Assembly: GCA_017993025.1 (NCBI GenBank)
Contig: JAGONL010000035.1
Coordinates: forward strand, 1-8,168
DNA: 8,168 nt
Source of the DNA: Candidatus Saccharimonadota bacterium
GTDB lineage: Bacteria > Patescibacteriota > Saccharimonadia > Saccharimonadales > SZUA-47
Reading direction: 5' to 3'
A program made the translations under genes and the position numbers. Positions 1 through 5,322 of this stretch are shown here, piece after piece. The notes beneath the pieces were generated by a model. That model worked only from the letters and a program-made list of their open reading frames with translations, was not told where the DNA came from and ran no database searches. The stretch's first letter is position 1; every line of letters starts with the position of its first letter.

Positions 1-1
1 G

Positions 2-145
2 GACTATGCTGTAATTCTTTTTATAGGTTCGCTTTTTGGTGGTTATATTGGTTCTAAAACAGCTTCTCGCCTACCCTCCTCAATTATTAGAGCCGTAGTT
101 ATAATCTGTGGCATAATCGCTACAATTGTTTTGTTCAGACGCTAG
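2..145 (+). CDS. C-terminal end of a TauE/SafE-like membrane permease (partial)
   Basis: The open plus-strand frame enters from the left edge and ends at TAG 143-145, giving the last 47 residues of a larger protein. It holds a glycine-rich turn (GSLFGGYIGSK), then the RLPSSIIRAVV stretch, a hydrophobic helix (VVIICGIIATIVLF) and a short basic tail. The pattern of small glycines, a 'RLP..ilR' loop and a last transmembrane helix is what the C terminus of TauE/SafE (DUF81) sulfite/sulfonate-type permeases looks like; such proteins move anions across the inner membrane. The assignment rests on under 50 residues, so another multi-pass transporter is possible. It is the only plus-strand gene and converges on the 145-residue gene; the 68 nt between their stop codons hold no clear hairpin-plus-U-run terminator for either gene. 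Confidence 0.55.
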   Translation, partial: DYAVILFIGSLFGGYIGSKTASRLPSSIIRAVVIICGIIATIVLFRR

Positions 146-213
146 TTTTTAGATTATTTCTATCACTTTTCCGTTTTCGTTTTGTGAATTATTGATGAAT
201 TAGGTTCTCTTGT

Positions 214-651
214 TTATTGCTTTGCTGTTTTTGCTATCAATAATTGGGACATCGATTGTAGCGCGCTTAAGACTTCCCCACCAACGCCATGCCTGCATGC
301 TAACATTTGAGGGTTTTCAGCAATATAAATTACTGATGATGCTGCAATAACATTCGGATTAACAAATTCTTGTGTTCTTTCATAACCACCTATTAGTACA
401 GGAAGGTCGCTAAAACCCTCTAGAGTCCGATCCCTAATAATGACCTCTTTTTGTTTGGTGTGGTCAATAATTAGACCCTTATATCTATGCTTAAAACCAT
501 CAGGAAAAACTAAATATCTAAATAAATGACCAGAAAGTTTATGTGTAACACCAATTTCATCACCATATACCCTAAAATGTTCTTTGCCCAATAAATCGCC
601 CCGTTTTGTGACTGGTCTAATTGCTTCAAGCTCAATAAAAGATAGTGCCAT
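214..651 (-). CDS. Hypothetical protein, 145 aa, downstream of glycyl-tRNA synthetase
   Basis: I do not recognise this family. The 145-residue product starts at ATG 651-649 and ends at TAA. It has no signal peptide and no transmembrane segment. The first ~75 residues look like alternating short beta strands with charged turns (HFRVYGDE, LFRYLVFPDGFKHRYKGLIIDH, EVIIRD), followed by a glycine-rich turn (PVLIGGYERTQEF), a hydrophobic strand (VIAASSVIYIAE), the stretch CRHGVGGEV and a terminal helix. A small cytoplasmic alpha/beta protein is the most one can say. It lies 42 nt after the glycyl-tRNA synthetase stop, on the same strand, so it may share that transcript. No good Shine-Dalgarno is visible; a weak TAGACT box lies 9 nt before the ATG, and a 10-bp palindrome ACTTTAAAGT (654-663) sits just upstream of the start. 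Confidence 0.8.
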   Translation of the reverse strand: MALSFIELEAIRPVTKRGDLLGKEHFRVYGDEIGVTHKLSGHLFRYLVFPDGFKHRYKGLIIDHTKQKEVIIRDRTLEGFSDLPVLIGGYERTQEFVNPNVIAASSVIYIAENPQMLACRHGVGGEVLSALQSMSQLLIAKTAKQ

Positions 652-693
652 ATACTTTAAAGTCTAGTACAACTAAAGACATATAAAAATTGC

Positions 694-2055
694 TTAAGCT
701 AACAATTCTTCTATTTTTACACGCTTCTGTTCTGTAGTATCGCGGTCACGGACAGTTACGGTGCCGTCTTGTAGCGTGTCGAAGTCTATGACGACGCAGT
801 ACGGCGTACCAATTTCGTCTTGTCTACGGTAGCGTTTACCAATATTGCCGTTATCATCAAACTCGCAAGGAAATTTTTCTGCCAATTTCATGTAGACTTC
901 TCGTGCTTTTGCCACAAGTTCTGGCTTGTTCTTCAATAACGGAAATACAGCATACCTAACAGGTGCTAGATCTGGGTTCAAACGAAGTACTGTCCGCTCA
1001 TCGCCGTTTTCCGACTTCTCTACATCATAGGCATCCGCTATGACGGCAAGAAAAGCACGCCCCATACCCATCGAAGACTCAAGCACCCATGGAATATATT
1101 TTTCGTTAGTCATCGGGTCTGTGTAGGAGAGGTCTGTGCCAGAAAATTTAGTGTGTTGGGACAAGTCATAATCTGTACGATCATGTATACCCTCAACCTC
1201 GTCAAATCCAAGCGATGGAAAATTATACTCAATATCCCACGCATCAGAAGCATAAAAAACAAGATTTTCGTGTTGTTTCCAGCGCAGATTTTCTGGTTTT
1301 ATACCAAGACTTAAGTACCAGTTCCAGCGGTCTTGCTTCATCTGTTCGTAGGCATGCTTGTTCTCATTTGGCCGCACAAAAAGTTGCGTGTCAGCTTGCT
1401 CGAACTCGCGCGTTCTAAACAAGAAATTACGTGGACTTATCTCGTTCCTAAAAGCCTTGTTAATCTGTGCGATACCGAAAGGAATTTTCATACGCGTTGA
1501 ATCTACTACATTTTTAAAATTTAGATAAATACCCTGACAAGCTTCTCCAGGCAAGTAAACGGGCTCACTTCCCTCTCCTGTGATATCTCCTAAATTCGAT
1601 TTGACTAGCAAATTGAACGCTCGAACGGGGCCGAATTCTTTTTTTCCACACTTAGGGCACTTTATTTTGTCACGATTCTCATCGAACAGTCGGTTTAATT
1701 CTTCTTCCGACATTTTTTCATCAGCCTCTACGCCAATCGTTGCCAGTTCTTTGTCCACTCTGATACGAGTATTGCAACTTTTGCATTCGCTCAATGGATC
1801 CGAAAAACCACTCGTATGACCAGATGCGTCCCAGACTTTTGGATGCTTGAACATAGCAGAATCAAGACCAACATAATTTTCTCTGCGTTGCACGCTTGCC
1901 TGCCACCATGATTTCTTTATGTTGTTTAGAAGCTCGACTCCGTATGGGCCAAAATCATACAACCCAGCTAAACCACCATAAATTTCAGAACCCTGGAAAA
2001 TAAATCCACGGCGCTTACATAAACTAACTATGTCTTCTAGGCTAACTTCACTCAT
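694..2055 (-). CDS. glyQS: Glycine--tRNA ligase (alpha2, eukaryote/archaeal-like type)
   Basis: Charges tRNA-Gly with glycine in the cytoplasm, using ATP. This is the single-chain class II dimeric form, also called glyS, not the bacterial alpha2-beta2 enzyme. Numbering from ATG 2055, the 453-residue protein opens with LCKRRGFIFQGSEIYGG and DFGPYGVELLNN, the family's N-terminal signature. A zinc-ribbon insertion has Cys91/Cys94 and Cys133/Cys136. Motif 2 is FRNEISPRN (202-210) with REFEQAD (216-222), motif 3 is ESSMGMGRAFLAV (326-338), and the anticodon-binding domain occupies about 360-453. All key motifs are intact and the length is normal. I chose ATG 2055 because homologues start just before 'sLedivsLCKRRGF'; an in-frame TTG at 2073 would add six residues but lies inside the paired leader. 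The only ribosome-site candidate is GGAG (minus strand 2071-2068), 12 nt before the ATG. The recO neighbourhood recalls recO-glyQ-glyS in Bacillus. Confidence 0.97.
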   Translation of the reverse strand: MSEVSLEDIVSLCKRRGFIFQGSEIYGGLAGLYDFGPYGVELLNNIKKSWWQASVQRRENYVGLDSAMFKHPKVWDASGHTSGFSDPLSECKSCNTRIRVDKELATIGVEADEKMSEEELNRLFDENRDKIKCPKCGKKEFGPVRAFNLLVKSNLGDITGEGSEPVYLPGEACQGIYLNFKNVVDSTRMKIPFGIAQINKAFRNEISPRNFLFRTREFEQADTQLFVRPNENKHAYEQMKQDRWNWYLSLGIKPENLRWKQHENLVFYASDAWDIEYNFPSLGFDEVEGIHDRTDYDLSQHTKFSGTDLSYTDPMTNEKYIPWVLESSMGMGRAFLAVIADAYDVEKSENGDERTVLRLNPDLAPVRYAVFPLLKNKPELVAKAREVYMKLAEKFPCEFDDNGNIGKRYRRQDEIGTPYCVVIDFDTLQDGTVTVRDRDTTEQKRVKIEELLA

Positions 2056-2183
2056 CCCGTAGTAGATCTCCAAGACCTTATATACATAAGGTTATAATAC
2101 TTATTTATATTCATTAATCGAGACACCTTAATAAACACAACTTTTTGCTGTAAAGCAACTTGGAGGCTCACTACGGGACTCAT
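2052..2183 (-). CDS. Candidate 43-codon leader ORF overlapping the glycyl-tRNA synthetase start
   Basis: On the minus strand, ATG 2183-2181 opens a frame of 43 sense codons ending at TGA 2054-2052. The product begins MSPVVSLQVALQQK and ends YIRSWRSTTG; it is basic, has no recognisable domain and contains a single glycine, the last residue (GGA), directly before the stop. The TGA overlaps the synthetase start as ATGA, the classic arrangement for translational coupling. A TATACT box ends 8 nt before the ATG, so the frame could be read from a leaderless transcript. It spans the whole paired leader described separately, so a translating ribosome would unfold it. Against it: a stop-free run of this length can arise by chance and there is no known homologue. 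An internal in-frame ATG at 2087 would give an 11-codon version. Real translation is unproven. Confidence 0.35.
   Translation of the reverse strand: MSPVVSLQVALQQKVVFIKVSRLMNINKYYNLMYIRSWRSTTG
2056..2177 (-). promoter_or_regulatory. Structured 5' leader that can sequester the glycyl-tRNA synthetase ribosome site
   Basis: In the minus-strand transcript the 5' arm CCCGUAGU-GAGC-CUCCAAG (2177-2159) is complementary to the 3' arm CUUGGAG-AUCU-ACUACGGG (2074-2056). The outer 8 bp and inner 7 bp are perfect, separated by a symmetric 4x4 internal loop. The 3' arm contains the only Shine-Dalgarno-like GGAG and ends at the base before the synthetase ATG. Two hairpins sit directly on the inner end of this helix: UUGCU-UUAC-AGCAA (2158-2145) and ACCUUAU-GUAU-AUAAGGU (2092-2075). 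About 52 AU-rich nt (2144-2093) remain unpaired between them. The geometry, helices packed at one junction closing on the ribosome site, is that of a translational riboregulator. The ligand or trigger is unknown; the T-box core sequence is not present. Confidence 0.6.
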
Positions 2184-2191
2184 TAGCTAAT

Positions 2192-2197
2192 AGTATA
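2192..2197 (-). promoter_or_regulatory. Candidate -10 box (TATACT) for the synthetase leader
   Basis: TATACT on the minus strand matches the sigma-70 -10 consensus at five of six positions. Transcription would begin around 2185, just ahead of the 5' arm of the leader helix and within a few bases of the 43-codon ORF start at 2183. No convincing -35 hexamer is seen 16-18 bp upstream, where the previous gene ends. A second, weaker box, TATTAT (2099-2094), could give a shorter transcript lacking the 5' arm. Confidence 0.4.
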
Positions 2198-2217
2198 ACG
2201 CCCAAAAAACAATAACG

Positions 2218-2721
2218 CTAGTTATCGTCTCTATATTTTTGCAGGGCCCTAGGAGATAATGCACCACGAGTCAACTTATTTGCTTCTATTTGTTTTGCTA
2301 ATGCTCTACTTGGATTAAAGTTTTTTGAAACAGGTAATTCTTTTGGCGTATTAGGACTTTTTTCACCAAAAATTATATTACTCACTGCTCTACCTAGTCG
2401 AGTATTTGTATCAAGGAAATCAATTTTCGACTTTGTGACTTTCAGCTTTGAACCAAATCTAGGCTTTTCTGTCTTTTCAGAAACTTCATTTGCAGCAGGT
2501 TCTACAGTTACCAAAGCCTCTTCTAGTTGAGCAGCCTCTTCTTGGTCAGCTTCAAAAACTTCCCTTAGTTCATAAACATCAGGAGTGGTTGGGCGTGGTG
2601 GCTCAGCAAATGCATCTAATATATCTCCCTCAACTTTCGGTGTCATAATAGCGTCGGCACTTTCTATATCTAAATAAAGTTCAGGCGCTTGTTCTGAAGT
2701 GATTGGAGTTGAATCTGACAT
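2218..2721 (-). CDS. Hypothetical disordered protein, acidic N-terminal half, basic C-terminal half
   Basis: I do not recognise this 167-residue protein. Residues 1-85 are rich in Glu, Asp, Pro and Ala (for example EVFEADQEEAAQLEEAL) and look disordered or loosely helical. From about residue 86 the charge reverses (KPRFGSKLKVTKSKI), followed by a possible short folded or helical region (TRLGRAVSNIIFGE) and a basic tail (RALAKQIEANKLTRGALSPR). There is no signal peptide, membrane segment or cysteine. Such charge asymmetry suits a protein that binds a nucleic acid or a partner, but nothing specific is shown. It starts at ATG 2721 with its own consensus promoter and essentially no untranslated leader, so strong expression from a separate transcript is likely. 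It lies between recO (63 nt upstream) and the synthetase leader, on the same strand. Confidence 0.85.
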   Translation of the reverse strand: MSDSTPITSEQAPELYLDIESADAIMTPKVEGDILDAFAEPPRPTTPDVYELREVFEADQEEAAQLEEALVTVEPAANEVSEKTEKPRFGSKLKVTKSKIDFLDTNTRLGRAVSNIIFGEKSPNTPKELPVSKNFNPSRALAKQIEANKLTRGALSPRALQKYRDDN

Positions 2722-2730
2722 TGTAATTAT

Positions 2731-2759
2731 ATTATAGCAAACATTAGCAGTATTGTCAA
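2731..2759 (-). promoter_or_regulatory. Consensus sigma-70 promoter with extended -10 for the 167-aa protein
   Basis: On the minus strand TTGACA (2759-2754) and TATAAT (2736-2731) are both perfect matches, separated by exactly 17 bp, and the -10 carries the TGn extension (TGCTATAAT). The -10 ends 9 nt before ATG 2721, so transcription starting about 7 nt downstream would leave roughly 0-3 nt of untranslated leader. It lies between the recO stop and the next gene and is the strongest promoter seen in the window. Confidence 0.9.
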
Positions 2760-2784
2760 TAGCTACAATCTGTTAAACATCTTA

Positions 2785-3471
2785 TTAATTCGCAATCTTA
2801 AGGCAATTTTCTAGTAATGGTCGCAAATCTTTTGCCAAAGCACTGGAGCCTGAAATCTGTATAAGATTTTCTGGTTTGCTTACCTTTGATAAAAGGCGCA
2901 GATACTTTATGTGTTTTGGAGTATACTGCCCTGCCGAATGCGCGAAGAAGCCCATATTATCAAAATCAAAATGGTACATTTTATCCTCGTCAAATTTCGT
3001 AGAGTCTACCTGTGATTCTACATTAATGTTAGAACCCATTAGTCTAAGCATGGAATCTGCAAACCACACAAAGACTACATCAGGGTTTTCATGGTGCTCC
3101 TCAAGTGACTGTAGACCGTTTTCTAAAACAGTAAAATATTCGCTATCGCAAGATTCTTGAGTGTTTGTGTCTATTAGTTTTAGAAATTCGTAAGCTATCA
3201 TTGTTAGATTTATGTTTTCTACAATTTTTCTAAAGTGTTTCTGTAGTCTAGTTGAGGTAACGGTTTTTAAATTACTTTTGCCGTTTATAAAACCGATGTC
3301 TGTTACAGAAAATAGCTCTAAACCCCCTGCCAGTTTGCTTTTGCTTCGCCTAACACCTTTGGCTAGGATGCTTATTTTGCCGTAGTCTGGTGTAATAGCC
3401 GTGAGAATTCTGTCGGCTTCGCCAAAATTTATCCGTTTCAAAATAATTGCCTGAGTTGTTGAGTTATTCAT
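2785..3471 (-). CDS. recO: DNA repair protein RecO
   Basis: RecO acts in the RecFOR pathway, binding single-stranded DNA, annealing strands and, with RecR, helping load RecA at gaps. The 228-residue length is usual. Residues 5-75 carry the N-terminal OB-fold signature: QAIILKRINFGEADRILTAIT, then GKISILAKGVRRSKSKLAGGLELF. The C-terminal part is helical, with the usual IAYEFLKLID and LRLLSK-type segments. The zinc-binding CxxC pairs found in some RecO proteins are absent; only Cys108 and Cys223 occur, and the region 148-182 has diverged. Zinc-free RecO proteins are known, so this need not mean loss of function. The ATG lies 2 nt after the stop of the receiver-like gene, with no clear Shine-Dalgarno, so recO is probably the last gene of a three-gene transcript with the kinase-like and receiver-like genes. 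Confidence 0.93.
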   Translation of the reverse strand: MNNSTTQAIILKRINFGEADRILTAITPDYGKISILAKGVRRSKSKLAGGLELFSVTDIGFINGKSNLKTVTSTRLQKHFRKIVENINLTMIAYEFLKLIDTNTQESCDSEYFTVLENGLQSLEEHHENPDVVFVWFADSMLRLMGSNINVESQVDSTKFDEDKMYHFDFDNMGFFAHSAGQYTPKHIKYLRLLSKVSKPENLIQISGSSALAKDLRPLLENCLKIAN

Positions 3472-3473
3472 GG

Positions 3474-3851
3474 CTATTGCTCGATGTTTGTTAGTTTTTC
3501 GATATTTGATTTTAGCGCTCTGAGTGACGATTCTGGCTTGTACAAATATGCACCGATGTTCAGATTTTGCCAGGCTTTTGACTGTAGTATTGATGGCTCA
3601 AGCCTGATTGTTGAATAGATAATTATTGGGATATTTTGCCAGTCGCTGTAAGTTCTAAATTCGTATATAAACTCCATACCACTATGCCCACCCAGAGATA
3701 GCTCTATAATTATAATATTTGGCGTGGTCTCGCTAGCAAGATTTATGGCTGTCGTAGCATCTACGGCGCATATAATTTTATAGCCCACCATAATTTCCGA
3801 AATCGCCTTCTGAGTTGATTGAGTTTGGTCTATAAGCAATATGTTTTTCAT
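3474..3851 (-). CDS. Stand-alone response-regulator receiver with Glu in place of the phospho-acceptor Asp
   Basis: The 125 residues form a single receiver (CheY-like) domain with no output domain. It begins MKNILLIDQ, the usual first strand, but the acidic pair at its end is Asp8-Gln9 rather than two acids. The phospho-acceptor loop reads IIIIELSLGGHSGMEF: where receivers have Asp there is Glu50. Ser80 (IIIYST) and Lys105-Pro106 (YLYKP) of the switch region are kept. Glutamate at this site often mimics the phosphorylated state, so this may be a permanently 'on' partner or a pseudo-receiver used only for protein contacts; that is inference. Its ATG is 3 nt after the stop of the histidine-kinase-like gene and its stop is 2 nt before recO, which implies co-transcription. 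No DNA-binding domain is present, so any effect would come through a partner protein. Confidence 0.85.
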   Translation of the reverse strand: MKNILLIDQTQSTQKAISEIMVGYKIICAVDATTAINLASETTPNIIIIELSLGGHSGMEFIYEFRTYSDWQNIPIIIYSTIRLEPSILQSKAWQNLNIGAYLYKPESSLRALKSNIEKLTNIEQ

Positions 3852-3854
3852 ATA

Positions 3855-4538
3855 TTAAACCATCTGAAGTTGATGGCTGATTTGCAGAGTAGCACCAATG
3901 CCGGCTGTCTGTTTGCTGGACGATTTGCTAAGATCTGCACCAAGTAGAGCGAACATTCCCCTGGCCGTAATAATATCTACCGAAGAACCAGCAAGTCCAG
4001 TTATTGGTTGCGTTGATGAAAGATTAGTATTAGAAAATTTAACCTCACTAAAAAGTGCATTTTTACCATGCAGAGACAGTCTGACACCAAGTGGTGTTTT
4101 GCGTGCCCGGCATTCAATATAATTACCCTCTGGCATTGTGCCGAGGAAACCTTGCCACAAACTTTGAAGTGCCGAGATTAAAAGCCGTCTATCGGCAGTA
4201 ACTGGAGATAAACCATGTTGTATAACCAATTCTGTATGGCAACCTGCGGATTTCATTATTGATTCCATACTGTGCGCAACTTCAGCGATAGTGCTACCTA
4301 CGTGAACTGGCTCGAGCTTTAGACTCATCTGACCAGAGTTAATTCTGTGATAAAGTGTTATATTGTCTATTGTTTTTAAGGCTCTGTTGGCATGGGCTAA
4401 TGACTGCAACCCAGCGTCTGCCTGTAATTCAGCAAGCTGGCTAATTGCCACGAGTGGCTGTTTTAGTTCTTCCCCCAATAACAGTAACAACTCTTCTGAA
4501 TAACCCTTTGTACTTGCTGGTGGTAGTACTCTCTTCAC
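3855..4538 (-). CDS. Degenerate histidine-kinase-like protein lacking the phospho-acceptor His
   Basis: The 227-residue protein has the order of a kinase core but no sensor domain or membrane segment. Residues 13-65 match a HisKA (DHp) helical hairpin; the H-box, normally SHELRTPL, reads GEELKQPL (22-29), so the histidine is Glu23. The second helix (IDNITLYHRINSGQMSLKLEPVHV) is typical. Residues ~110-227 follow a HATPase_c outline, but the N-box (ADRRLLISALQSLWQGFL) lacks its asparagines, the G1 box DxGxG is absent, and only a final 'GIGATLQISHQL' resembles the G2-like end. It is probably catalytically dead and works as a scaffold. The start is GTG 4538, 7 nt after a TATACT box, suggesting leaderless translation; the next in-frame Met is at residue 73, inside the DHp-linker region. 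The receiver-like gene and recO follow with minimal gaps. Confidence 0.8.
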   Translation of the reverse strand: MKRVLPPASTKGYSEELLLLLGEELKQPLVAISQLAELQADAGLQSLAHANRALKTIDNITLYHRINSGQMSLKLEPVHVGSTIAEVAHSMESIMKSAGCHTELVIQHGLSPVTADRRLLISALQSLWQGFLGTMPEGNYIECRARKTPLGVRLSLHGKNALFSEVKFSNTNLSSTQPITGLAGSSVDIITARGMFALLGADLSKSSSKQTAGIGATLQISHQLQMV

Positions 4539-4545
4539 TAATAAA

Positions 4546-4551
4546 AGTATA
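4546..4551 (-). promoter_or_regulatory. Candidate -10 box (TATACT) for the kinase-like/receiver/recO unit
   Basis: TATACT on the minus strand ends 7 nt before GTG 4538, placing the expected transcript start at or next to the start codon. There is no clear TTGACA-like -35 at 16-18 bp. A second TATACT copy lies about 17 bp further upstream. The 74-nt gap 4539-4612 otherwise holds no gene and no convincing terminator for the upstream gene. Confidence 0.5.
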
Positions 4552-4612
4552 CTCTACCTAAGTATAAACTGGTGTTTGTAGTTTTTACTATGGAACCTTT
4601 GCAAACAGCAGG

Positions 4613-5284
4613 TTAAGGAATGTAGTTTAGGGTTTCTATTATCTTGTCAAAGTCGGCAATGTAGTCAGGTGATTCTGTCCATATTTTAATTGTTTTATCG
4701 CGTTGCGGTAACAGAATCATGACGCCTTGTTTGTCTGTTATTATTTCGCCCACTACTTTAAGGCCTAATCCAGTTGGGACATTTTTTGGTACAAAAGCTG
4801 TGGCAGTAACCTTGTCCGACTCTACTAATTTCTGTATTTTCTCTGCTTCTTTGTCATAACTAGTAGAAATTATCTGAGCCCTTAGGGCAAAACTATTAGT
4901 TTTGTCTACACCCTTTACGGCGTTTGGATGTCCGTAAAAGTCCAGTACAGTTCCGCTATCTTTTTCTTCTAGATAAACACTCCAGGTTTTAGGATAATCG
5001 TATGACAGAGAGCCAAATGTTGCTGAACCTGTAAAGTTTTTGAACGGGTTTTTATCTCTTTCGCCAAATTCAATTTCTTTTGCATTCTCTGCATTTTTGA
5101 CAGCCACCTTCTCTGCTGTAGCAATTTTTTCGTCTAAATTACTTTTGTTTTCTTGCATCCCAATAAACGCCCAAACTCCGAAAGCCAGCGAAAGCACTAG
5201 AGAGATTGCAAGCAACAATGCAACAATAAACGAGGTGTGTGACTGTTTGACTGGCGTAAAACTACTGTTTGGATTCATAAGCAT
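4613..5284 (-). CDS. Membrane-anchored protein with coiled-coil stalk and outer domain
   Basis: No confident family name. The 223-residue product has a short N-terminal cytoplasmic segment, one transmembrane helix at about 18-43 (FIVALLLAISLVLSLAFGVWAF), then a charged, probably coiled-coil stalk at 44-72 (KSNLDEKIATAEKVAVKNAENAKE). A domain of about 85-223 follows, with FGSLSYDYPKTWSVYLEE and LDFYGHPNAV, then a helix and terminal strands ending in FDKIIETLNYIP. The 'YPKtWsv' opening resembles PsbP-like or related lipobox-free outer domains, but this is only a loose likeness. The N-terminal anchor without cleavage site suggests the domain faces outward. The start may be ATG 5284 or the second ATG, 5278: a TATCAT box (5291-5286) lies 7 nt before the latter, fitting leaderless translation. 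It follows the SGNH-hydrolase gene by 38 nt on the same strand. Confidence 0.85.
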   Translation of the reverse strand: MLMNPNSSFTPVKQSHTSFIVALLLAISLVLSLAFGVWAFIGMQENKSNLDEKIATAEKVAVKNAENAKEIEFGERDKNPFKNFTGSATFGSLSYDYPKTWSVYLEEKDSGTVLDFYGHPNAVKGVDKTNSFALRAQIISTSYDKEAEKIQKLVESDKVTATAFVPKNVPTGLGLKVVGEIITDKQGVMILLPQRDKTIKIWTESPDYIADFDKIIETLNYIP

Positions 5285-5285
5285 A

Positions 5286-5291
5286 ATGATA
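5286..5291 (-). promoter_or_regulatory. Weak candidate -10 box (TATCAT) before the membrane-anchored protein
   Basis: TATCAT ends 7 nt before the second in-frame ATG (5278). If used, the first ATG (5284) would lie outside the transcript and the third residue would be the true start. The -35 region is poor (TTCTAA at 18 bp), so co-transcription with the upstream hydrolase gene is equally likely. Confidence 0.25.
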
Positions 5292-5322
5292 GCTTATTTA
5301 CATCGATTTTAGAAGATAGATT

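Noticed and set aside
1215..1819. Plus-strand open frames (1215-1418, 1580-1819) opposite glycyl-tRNA synthetase
   Set aside because: They lie opposite the conserved motif 2 and zinc-ribbon coding sequence and show no protein-like features of their own.
2056..2073. TTG at 2073 as the glycyl-tRNA synthetase start
   Set aside because: It adds six residues not expected in the family, lacks a properly placed ribosome site and lies inside the GGAG-containing arm; ATG 2055 fits homologues and the ATGA overlap.
2056..2185. T-box riboswitch upstream of glycyl-tRNA synthetase
   Set aside because: The conserved T-box core (AGGGUGG-type) and a Stem I with a specifier loop are not found; the leader is about 130 nt, short for the class. 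AAGGUGUCUCG in the unpaired part is only a faint likeness.
2785..3471. Missing zinc cysteines in RecO as a sign of a broken gene
   Set aside because: RecO proteins without the CxxC pairs are known, and the OB-fold and length are normal.
3855..4538. Frameshift or truncation as the cause of the missing kinase motifs
   Set aside because: The frame is continuous from DHp helices to a typical C-terminal end with no stretch where another frame restores the H, N or G1 boxes; substitutions explain the loss.
4539..4612. Intrinsic terminator after the membrane-anchored protein gene
   Set aside because: Only a 4-bp AACC/GGTT pairing and an imperfect GTAAAAAC/GTTTATAC pairing are seen, without a U-run in the right place.
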